Shown piece by piece: positions 1 to 5,425 of a stretch of DNA of 6,951 bases. Location: positions 1 to 6,951 of the forward strand of contig JABHOU010000602.1 of NCBI GenBank assembly GCA_018695085.1. The letters run 5' to 3'. The notes beneath the pieces are model-generated. The model worked only from the letters and a program-made list of their open reading frames with translations. It made no database searches and was not told where the DNA came from. The translations under genes were made by a program, and so were the position numbers. This DNA is from Opitutia bacterium. Its GTDB lineage: Bacteria; Verrucomicrobiota; Verrucomicrobiia; Opitutales; Seribacteraceae. Each line of letters begins with the position of its first letter. Within the stretch, counting starts at the first letter, position 1.

Positions 1-883
1 CACCGGGCAAGGCTTGCAATTTATCGTCTTTTTTCGCCTCAGCTTGGTTTTCTATCGCAACAACTCCTCGAAAGACGCCGGAATGAATGGTATCGTCCAC
101 AAGCAATTCGGGAGAAATCAATATTGCTTCGGACTCGTCTTCGTCTAATTCCGGAGTTTTTTCATTTCCTTCGAGGCTTTCTCCCTTGGAAGGGAGTGAT
201 TCGGGAGCATCGTCATCAGCGGAATCATCGTCTTCTGCAGGTTCATCTCCAACTACCGAAACAGGCTCAGGTTCCTCGATGGTCACCTCTTCCAGTTTCA
301 CCACTATTGTGTCCACGGTCTTAAATTTGTCGATTTTGGGCCCATCCTCACTGTCCAGAGCTAGTAGAGAAAGGGGGTCCTTGCCTTCCTCAGGTGCAGC
401 GATTGCACCGCTGGCCACTAGGGTTGCAATTTCGTCATCTAGTTCTTCGGGAGATTTTCTACGACGCACCTCGAGAACAGCAGATAGTGAATCAGAATTA
501 TCCGAAAGATCTCCATCGGGATCATCCACTTGAAGGTTCACAATTTTGCCAAGAACCACCCCACGCAGAGTATCCCTGTAGGAACCATCCATAATAGAGG
601 CCTTCCCCTGTCCCACCACTTGCACTTGCTTGAGTCGCTTCTTTCCGAACTCCCGGGAAGCCGTGTGCTTGTCGACATAAGTAACGTCCACCACGTCTCC
701 TCCGCCGACTTCAAGTAAACCGTTGCCTTTTGCCACCTTGCCGAGGCGAGTAGGCAGGGAACCCAGAACGATGCGAGAGTTACGGCCGACTGCACGACAT
801 TGAACCTTTTCCTCGTCACCGCGTTTAGTCGAGCAAATGACTTCCACAGCATCTTCTTGGGCCAGTATGGCGAGATCCGCATC
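1..883 (-). repeat. Two divergent beta-module repeats inside the TPR protein
   Basis: Module 1 covers residues about 204-278 (659-883) and module 2 runs from residue 323 to the window edge (1-526). Both share the same order of elements. First comes an Asp-rich opening followed by D/S-x-x-x-V-x-V (D206-L-A-I-L-A-Q-E-D-A-V-E-V against D328-L-S-D-N-S-D-S-L-S-A-V-L-E-V). Next is a short strand-Gly-strand element (R240-I-V-L-G-S-L against H470-S-G-V-F-R-G-V-V). Then comes a 'GLLEVGGGDVVDVTYVD' closing element, of which module 2 shows only the beginning (D490-K-L-Q-A-L-P-G). Module 2 is longer because of inserted sequence. The alignment is by eye; further copies probably follow beyond the window. 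Confidence 0.5.
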
Positions 884-1492
884 CTCGATTTTCACGAATA
901 GTCGTTTCCCGGCTTCCACCTTCTCCATACCTTTTTCTTTCTCGGAGAAGGCAGTGCCAACCTTCTCGAGAGACTCGATCGCTCGACTGTAATGCCCCTG
1001 CTTGAAATGACCGAGACCAATATAATAATAGGCCCGGTTCACTTCCTCCGAAGCGGGGAACTCTTCGATGACCTTACGTAAAACCTTAAAACACTTCCCG
1101 TAAATTCTGGCCTCATAGAAGCAGACACCCTGTTTCAAGGTTCCTTTTGCTCGCATCGAATCATCTGTGTTGCTCTCTTCGGAGACCGCCTCGAAATGCT
1201 TGCGAGCCTCGTCGTAGGCACCTTTGGCAGTCAAGAGATGCTCACCGATCCGCATGTGTGCGTCAAATCGCACTTTGCTGCGAGGGAATTGGTCCAAGAC
1301 CGTTTGCCAAATTTCAAGAGCCTTTTGCTTTTCGTCGGCTTCCATACGTGCATCTCCAGCCTCAAGCAATTTACGAGCCTTGCGATCTTCGGTGATGGAA
1401 CCTCGCATCGGACCTGCTTGACCGCTGGTAAAGGTCGGAACCGCAAGAACTGTCGTTAGTAAATATAGAATGGGTAGGCGCAAGAGGCTCAT
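1..1492 (-). CDS. Exported TPR protein with C-terminal beta-module repeats (3' end outside window)
   Basis: A continuous minus-strand frame of 497 codons runs off the left edge, so only the N-terminal part is seen. The start is the ATG at 1492-1490, followed by a Sec signal peptide (residues 1-26: positive N-region, hydrophobic core LPILYLLTTVLAV, likely cleavage after SGQA). Residues about 35-183 form roughly four TPR-like helical hairpins with typical signatures such as A-L-E-I-W-Q-x-V-L-x-x-F-P, Y-D-E-A-R-K-H-F and Y-Y-x-I-G-x-x-x-x-x-x-G-x-Y-x-x-A-I. From about residue 204 the protein changes to beta-strand-like modules containing D-x-D-G-D-L-S-D, S-G-V-F-R-G-V-V and G-D-V-V-D-V-T-Y-V-D motifs. 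An acidic low-complexity insert lies at residues 401-455. TPRs suggest protein-protein contact in the periplasm or at the cell surface. No catalytic motif is visible and the function is unknown. It lies 185 bp downstream of the DUF1501 gene on the same strand, so co-expression is possible but not shown. Confidence 0.85.
   Translation of the reverse strand, partial: MSLLRLPILYLLTTVLAVPTFTSGQAGPMRGSITEDRKARKLLEAGDARMEADEKQKALEIWQTVLDQFPRSKVRFDAHMRIGEHLLTAKGAYDEARKHFEAVSEESNTDDSMRAKGTLKQGVCFYEARIYGKCFKVLRKVIEEFPASEEVNRAYYYIGLGHFKQGHYSRAIESLEKVGTAFSEKEKGMEKVEAGKRLFVKIEDADLAILAQEDAVEVICSTKRGDEEKVQCRAVGRNSRIVLGSLPTRLGKVAKGNGLLEVGGGDVVDVTYVDKHTASREFGKKRLKQVQVVGQGKASIMDGSYRDTLRGVVLGKIVNLQVDDPDGDLSDNSDSLSAVLEVRRRKSPEELDDEIATLVASGAIAAPEEGKDPLSLLALDSEDGPKIDKFKTVDTIVVKLEEVTIEEPEPVSVVGDEPAEDDDSADDDAPESLPSKGESLEGNEKTPELDEDESEAILISPELLVDDTIHSGVFRGVVAIENQAEAKKDDKLQALPG
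128..292 (-). other. Acidic low-complexity segment in the TPR protein
   Basis: Residues 401-455 contain 24 Asp/Glu and only two basic residues (both Lys), including runs such as E-D-D-D-S-A-D-D-D. The segment interrupts module 2 between its K399-L-E-E strand and its S471-G-V-F-R-G element. It is probably a disordered linker or a cation-binding patch. On the opposite strand the same bases read as a serine-rich frame, which is an artefact of Asp/Glu codons read in reverse. Confidence 0.6.
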
Positions 1493-1677
1493 AATTATCA
1501 AATGAAGGGCAAAAAGGGCAATGAATGGTTCGATTCTAAATAAATGTCACACAAAACGAGATCGTGGACATAATAAGGCGACTGATTGGGTGGACGAAAG
1601 GTAACTAGCATAGTGATATGCCAAAGGAAGCAATACACGAAAGGAATTGCCAAGAATTGCAAAGAGAAAAAGGCCTC
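1493..1677 (-). promoter_or_regulatory. Gap upstream of the TPR gene with a possible -10 box
   Basis: This 185 bp gap separates the DUF1501 stop from the TPR-protein start. On the minus strand it holds TAGAAT (1538-1533), a 5/6 match to the sigma-70 -10 consensus, which would start transcription near 1526 and leave a leader of roughly 34 nt. No convincing -35 hexamer lies 16-18 bp upstream. The plus-strand direct repeat AATTGC-caag-AATTGC (about 1645-1660) is not an inverted repeat. No stem-loop with a T-run is seen that would terminate the upstream operon, so readthrough remains possible. No Shine-Dalgarno sequence precedes the ATG. Confidence 0.25.
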
Positions 1678-2940
1678 TTAAGCAAAAAGTTCCTTAACGG
1701 GTTCGCCGCCTTCGCGAATAAGCCGCATAGGACGCTCGAGGGGCGTCATAATCTCCTTCGAACCATCAATTCCCAAGGAGTGGCAAACGCTGGCGTGTAT
1801 GTCGTGCGGCTTGACCGGACGTTCATCAGGCATGACACCATCCTTGTCCGATGAACCGACAACTTGACCACCTTTCACGCCACCTCCGGCAAGAAAGCAA
1901 CTGAACACCTTGGCATGGTGGTCGCGTCCGGCATTGTCGTTGATTCGAGGCGTTCTACCGAACTCACTTAGCATCAGCACGAGCGTTTTTTCGAGCAGTC
2001 CGGTGGCGGCAAGGTCCTCAATCAAGGAAGCCAAGGCAGGATCCATAATTTCTCCGTGCGCCCGCATTGCATCAAAATTATTGCTGTGCGTATCGAAGCC
2101 TCCTCTGTTCACCTGAACGAACCTAACTCCTGTCTCAACCAAACGCTTGGCCATGAGAGCTCCACGGCCGAAATCCGTATCCCCATAGCGCGCGATTGTC
2201 TTGGGGTCTTCGTGCTTGATCTCGAAAGCCTTGAGCGCGGGACTATGCATAAGCGCGACTGCGTCGTCCACAGCCGCCTCATTGGCTCTCATGTCCTTGG
2301 CTCCGTATTTTGTTGAGGTACGCTTGTTCATCTTGGCCAGAACCTCGAGACGTTTGTTCCCTCGAATTTCACTAATGCCGGCGGGAAACTTCAGATAAGG
2401 GTCAGGTTCGCCGGGTTGACCGACAAAGTAGGCGGCGCACTTCTGCCCGAGATAACCAGATCGAGGAGCCTGTCCGCTAACGGAGACAAAGGCAGGAAGG
2501 TCGCCCAAACGCTCTTTCTCATGAACCACGATGCTGCCCAGACCCGGATGCACCAGATTGGCGCTCTGCCCATACCCCGTCTGCAGTTCATAAGTGGCTC
2601 GACCGTGATCCCCATTAGTGCCGGCGATCGAACGAACTAGCGCGCAATGATGCATTTGGTCCGCCAATTGTGGAAAAATCTCGCTTATCTGAACACCATC
2701 AGCAGATGTCTTAATGGCCTCGAACTCGCCCTGAGTGGGTCGACCCGGCTTAGGATCCCAAGTATCAATGTGGCTCATGCCCCCACCGTTCCAAAAAAGG
2801 ATCACGTGCTCAGCCTTGGCAGGCATGGCTGTGCCTTTGGCCGCAAGCAAGTGACCAACCGGCATTCCCAACAAGGTGGCGGTTCCAGCCGCTCCCTGAA
2901 TAAATCGACGTCGTGTAACAGCGTAATCGTGACAGTGCAT
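1678..2940 (-). CDS. DUF1501 family protein, Tat-exported, alkaline-phosphatase/sulfatase-like fold
   Basis: This gene encodes 420 residues, a normal size for the family, from an ATG at 2940-2938 to TAA at 1680-1678. A twin-arginine signal is clear: R10-R-R-F-I-Q followed by a hydrophobic G-A-A-G-T-A-T-L-L-G stretch and a likely cleavage near L-L-A-A (residues 31-34). Export in a folded, possibly metal-loaded state is therefore expected. DUF1501 hallmarks appear in order: G52-G-G-M-S-H-I-D-T-W-D-P-K-P-G, N109-G-D-H-G-R, F282-D-T-H, S325-E-F-G-R-T-P, G-R339-D-H-H and H379-D-I-H. DUF1501 belongs to the alkaline phosphatase/sulfatase superfamily, and the conserved Asp and His residues are plausible metal ligands, but no substrate is established. 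The usual W-D-T-H and G-R-D-H-W motifs read F-D-T-H and G-R-D-H-H here. It starts 47 bp after the DUF1549/DUF1553 gene with no terminator between, so the two are almost certainly one operon. No Shine-Dalgarno sequence is visible. Confidence 0.93.
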   Translation of the reverse strand: MHCHDYAVTRRRFIQGAAGTATLLGMPVGHLLAAKGTAMPAKAEHVILFWNGGGMSHIDTWDPKPGRPTQGEFEAIKTSADGVQISEIFPQLADQMHHCALVRSIAGTNGDHGRATYELQTGYGQSANLVHPGLGSIVVHEKERLGDLPAFVSVSGQAPRSGYLGQKCAAYFVGQPGEPDPYLKFPAGISEIRGNKRLEVLAKMNKRTSTKYGAKDMRANEAAVDDAVALMHSPALKAFEIKHEDPKTIARYGDTDFGRGALMAKRLVETGVRFVQVNRGGFDTHSNNFDAMRAHGEIMDPALASLIEDLAATGLLEKTLVLMLSEFGRTPRINDNAGRDHHAKVFSCFLAGGGVKGGQVVGSSDKDGVMPDERPVKPHDIHASVCHSLGIDGSKEIMTPLERPMRLIREGGEPVKELFA

Positions 2941-2987
2941 AGTAGTTTTAATTGGTTCTATGAGTTTTCGTGAATAGCGGAAAATGA

Positions 2988-5129
2988 TTAAGGAAGAAAC
3001 TTGAACTCGTGGCTATTGAGCATGATCCAACGCAGGTCGGCCATGCCATCGAGAGGTGATTTTGACTCAGTCAGGAGGGCAAGACCTTCCTCCACTTCTT
3101 CTTTGGTTGGTTCACGTGTAAAAGTCTCCAGATAAGCCAACTTGACGGCAGCCACATTGTCTTGATCCTTGCTGGTTAAGAGCTTGTGAATGGGTTCGAA
3201 AGGTCCGACTCGGGAAGCTTCGTGGGTAAGTTTCCCGTTGAGCATCATCAATGCCTGCCTCATGGAAGCGGAAAAGTCGCGAAAATCTCCTAAGCGATCA
3301 CGACCGGGTTGACCAAAGATTCGCAAGAAATGATCGGCTGGCGCCGGAGAAGCCATCAGGTAAGAGCTAGAATACAAGGGATTGTCGTCAACTTTGTCTT
3401 CCATGTAGACGTATTTGTACTTGCCGCGGCGTGTAGGGGTTTTCGCCATTTGAGCCATCCTCATTGCCTCCAAATCGCGTTCCGACTGCAACCGCATCGA
3501 CTCCAATTCAGCTTTCACGTCGTTACGGGCAAGAAGGGATTCGAAGTCCAAGGCGATGCTTTTTTCAAGATCGTACCCACCTCGCGGAGCAGCCATCGCA
3601 GCCATTACAGGATTGCCGGCAGGAGAGTCAGTTGGGGAAACTTCGGCTATTTTCTCTTCACCATTCTCGTCGAGGTAGACCCGCTCACGGCGCTTCACTG
3701 TCTTGATATTGGCTCCTTCGGGCCATTTATGCTTATCGAGATGACCGGCGATTATCATGCTGTCGAAGAGGGCCTCGCCTATCATCCGGCGAGAAGCTCC
3801 GGCGACAAAAGCCAGCTCGGAATCCAAACGTATCTTATCGGACAACGAGGAATCGAGACGCCCCCGAGCATACGCATTGGAATGCACGACAAGGCGCACC
3901 ATCTCGCGGAGATCGTACCCGACCGCCACAAATTCCTTTCGCAGAAAATCCAATGTCTTCGGATGCGAGATGTCTTGATATTTGGAGAAATCGTCAATAG
4001 GTTCGTAAATACCACGCCCCATGAGCTCGGCCCAAAGACGGTTTACGAAGTTTTGGGCAAAGTAACGGTTGCGCGGATGAGTTACCAGCTTTGCCAACTC
4101 GGCTCGCATCTCGCTGGCCTTGTAAAGGTCTCCCTTGATATCGAGACCGGCGTTCTGCCGTTTCAGCTCGGCATCGGGATCGAATCCGGCCGGGCCACTC
4201 TTGCGAGAAGCGACGGCAACCGTAGCGACTGTCCCATCAAGCAAACTTTCGAGCGAGGCCACTTCACCGGGTATAGCCGCATCCTTACGCTGTTTGGCGC
4301 GTTTGGCCTCTAAGCGAGAGACATGCTCGGGCTTCTTGGCAAACTTTTCCAGCAGGAATGGAAATTTCGCGTCGATAGGATCACGAGACGGCGGCTTTTC
4401 TCGTTCAGGTGGCCAGAGCACTCGATTTTCATCAGTCTCGGTGGTGTAGACAGCTCGCGAAAGTCTGCTTTCAACACGACGGGTTTTCCCAAAGAAACTG
4501 GCCATTTCATAAAACTGGCGCTGCTCCCAATCGTCGAAGGGATGGTCATGGCACTGCGCGCATTGCATGCGAACTCCCAAGAAGACTTGAGCCGTAGCAG
4601 CAGTCAAGGCCATGGGGTCTACGTTATCGTTAAGAATAAAACCCACGGTGGGGGTACTGTTTGCCCGTCCATTAGCCGAGATGAGCTCGCGGGCCAATTC
4701 ATCGAAGGGCTTATCCTCATCAACCGCTTTGTGAACATAGGCCAGCAATGCGCCTCCGCTGGTCGCACCCGTACGGATTCGGAGCATATCCGCGTAAAAA
4801 GCAGTCCAACGATCGGCAAAGCGACCGTTTTTCATCAGCTCATCGACTATGCGTTCGCGGCGCTCGGCAAGCGGCCATTTCAAGTAACGGTTGATTTCCT
4901 TGTCGCTGGGGATACGCCCAATCAAATCCACGCTGATTTTTCGAAGGAAAGCCAAATCATTCAGTACCGGCCCTGCAACCACACCTTGCTTGCCGGCGTT
5001 ATCCTCGGCTAGAACCTCGTCTACCTTCGAAGCCCCGAACACCGAAGTAGTAGCCAAAGCAGTCAGCGTTAAAAAATTAGAGAAGAGATGAAATCTCGAC
5101 CGCCCACCCATTGAAAAAGTAAAATTCAT
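2988..5129 (-). CDS. DUF1549/DUF1553 (PSCyt2-PSD1) exported protein with a single CxxCH motif
   Basis: The chosen start is the ATG at 5129-5127, giving 713 residues. The frame extends back to a TTG at 5171, but that adds 14 residues ahead of a good Sec signal peptide (residues 1-33: G-G-R-S-R, then hydrophobic F-L-T-L-T-A-L-A-T-T-S-V-F-G-A), so the ATG is preferred. DUF1549 (PSCyt2) spans about 36-215, with L-N57-D-L-A-F-L-R-K-I-S-V-D-L-I-G-R-I-P and C190-A-Q-C-H-D-H-P-F-D-D-W. DUF1553 (PSD1) spans about 351-713, with R353-N-R-Y-F-A-Q-N-F-V-N-R-L-W-A, G-R-G near 371-373, F601-L-R-I-F-G-Q-P-G-R and a D-L-R-W-I-M-L-N-S-H-E-F ending. Between them lies a charged variable stretch (about 240-340). 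CAQCH resembles a c-type haem site, but haem binding is unproven, and the N-terminal PSCyt1 domain of many relatives is absent. The pairing with DUF1501 downstream is typical of PVC bacteria. The function of the pair is unknown. Confidence 0.93.
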   Translation of the reverse strand: MNFTFSMGGRSRFHLFSNFLTLTALATTSVFGASKVDEVLAEDNAGKQGVVAGPVLNDLAFLRKISVDLIGRIPSDKEINRYLKWPLAERRERIVDELMKNGRFADRWTAFYADMLRIRTGATSGGALLAYVHKAVDEDKPFDELARELISANGRANSTPTVGFILNDNVDPMALTAATAQVFLGVRMQCAQCHDHPFDDWEQRQFYEMASFFGKTRRVESRLSRAVYTTETDENRVLWPPEREKPPSRDPIDAKFPFLLEKFAKKPEHVSRLEAKRAKQRKDAAIPGEVASLESLLDGTVATVAVASRKSGPAGFDPDAELKRQNAGLDIKGDLYKASEMRAELAKLVTHPRNRYFAQNFVNRLWAELMGRGIYEPIDDFSKYQDISHPKTLDFLRKEFVAVGYDLREMVRLVVHSNAYARGRLDSSLSDKIRLDSELAFVAGASRRMIGEALFDSMIIAGHLDKHKWPEGANIKTVKRRERVYLDENGEEKIAEVSPTDSPAGNPVMAAMAAPRGGYDLEKSIALDFESLLARNDVKAELESMRLQSERDLEAMRMAQMAKTPTRRGKYKYVYMEDKVDDNPLYSSSYLMASPAPADHFLRIFGQPGRDRLGDFRDFSASMRQALMMLNGKLTHEASRVGPFEPIHKLLTSKDQDNVAAVKLAYLETFTREPTKEEVEEGLALLTESKSPLDGMADLRWIMLNSHEFKFLP
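4548..4562 (-). other. CAQCH motif, the only cysteines of the DUF1549 protein
   Basis: Codons 190-194 read Cys-Ala-Gln-Cys-His and are followed by D-H-P-F-D-D-W. These two cysteines are the only ones in the 713-residue product. The motif matches the c-type haem consensus CxxCH but could also bind a metal or form a vicinal disulfide. Confidence 0.85.
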
Positions 5130-5340
5130 AAATCTGAAATCATATTTTCCCCGAAACGGAACCGGCGTCAACTGGAAGGCAACGCTTACGGTAAAATAAT
5201 TTCGAGATCCTTATGTCCTGAGATAAGAATCCGGGAGTGAAAGGATGACACGGATGATCTTGCAGCACCCGTTCTGCCCTTGCTCTTAGGCATTTCGGAT
5301 CGGGTGACCTTTTCCCGAGAGTCAGAAGTCAGAGAACTCA

Positions 5341-5367
5341 TTGACAGTCATGCCGAAGACCTATGAA
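5341..5367 (+). promoter_or_regulatory. Candidate sigma-70-like promoter for the esterase-sulfatase gene
   Basis: A perfect TTGACA -35 hexamer (5341-5346) is followed after 15 bp by TATGAA (5362-5367), a 4/6 match to TATAAT; at 17 bp the hexamer is TGAAAA, a poorer match. Transcription would begin near 5374, leaving about 48 nt of leader containing the 14-bp palindrome. The -35 overlaps the small inverted repeat TGACAGTCA. The match is fair at -35 and weak at -10. Confidence 0.35.
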
Positions 5368-5425
5368 AAAAGATAGACGCCATTTAAATGGCTCCGATTC
5401 TCCGCTGCCAATTACAACACTATGA
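5363..5425 (+). other. 20-codon mini-ORF overlapping the start of the esterase-sulfatase gene
   Basis: ATG at 5363 opens a 20-codon frame beginning M-K-K-D-R-R-H-L-N-G and ending at TGA 5423-5425. This TGA shares bases with the downstream ATG (5422-5424) in a classic ATGA overlap, an arrangement that can couple translation of two frames. The main gene has no Shine-Dalgarno sequence, so coupling would be useful. Against it, GAAGA upstream is only a weak ribosome site, the frame is short enough to occur by chance, and the predicted transcription start (about 5374) would lie inside it. Confidence 0.2.
5379..5392. repeat. Perfect 14-bp palindrome GCCATTTAAATGGC, candidate operator
   Basis: Both 7-base arms match exactly with no spacer. 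The site begins 43 bp before the esterase-sulfatase ATG, just downstream of the candidate promoter, a position suited to a repressor operator. A dimeric regulator would be expected to bind such a site. No cognate regulator gene lies in the window. Perfect 14-bp palindromes occur by chance about once per 16 kb, so the location is what makes it notable. Confidence 0.4.

Larger units (their letters stand above)
5130..5421. promoter_or_regulatory. Divergent intergenic region between the DUF1549 operon and the esterase-sulfatase gene
   Basis: This 292 bp region must hold the 5' ends of both transcription units. Towards the left, minus-strand TATGAT (5144-5139) is a 5/6 match to the -10 consensus; it would start transcription almost at the DUF1549 ATG, giving a nearly leaderless message, and no well-spaced -35 is present. 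Towards the right lie TTGACA, a mini-ORF and a palindrome, listed separately. GTCA-type half-sites cluster at 5321, 5328 and in TGACAGTCA (5342-5350), and GGATGA occurs twice (5243 and 5252). Any of these could be regulator contacts or chance. No transcribed RNA gene is recognisable. Confidence 0.45.

Noticed and set aside
87..533. Serine-rich 148-codon plus-strand frame
   Set aside because: It is the reverse reading of the acidic, Asp/Glu-rich part of the TPR protein; the serine runs are a codon artefact.
538..882. 114-codon minus-strand frame inside the TPR gene
   Set aside because: It is out of frame with the TPR protein, which is continuous through this region and shows the module 1 motifs; the short frame has no coherent domain.
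1645..1660. Paired AATTGC motifs after the DUF1501 stop considered as a terminator stem
   Set aside because: They are direct, not inverted, repeats, and no T-run follows in the direction of transcription.
3309..4313. 334-codon plus-strand frame antisense to the DUF1549/DUF1553 gene
   Set aside because: It lies wholly inside a gene with clear family motifs, has no recognisable domain, and its protein has the patternless composition of a reverse-strand shadow.
4323..5012. 229-codon plus-strand frame
   Set aside because: Antisense to the DUF1549 domain including the CAQCH motif; no recognisable domain.
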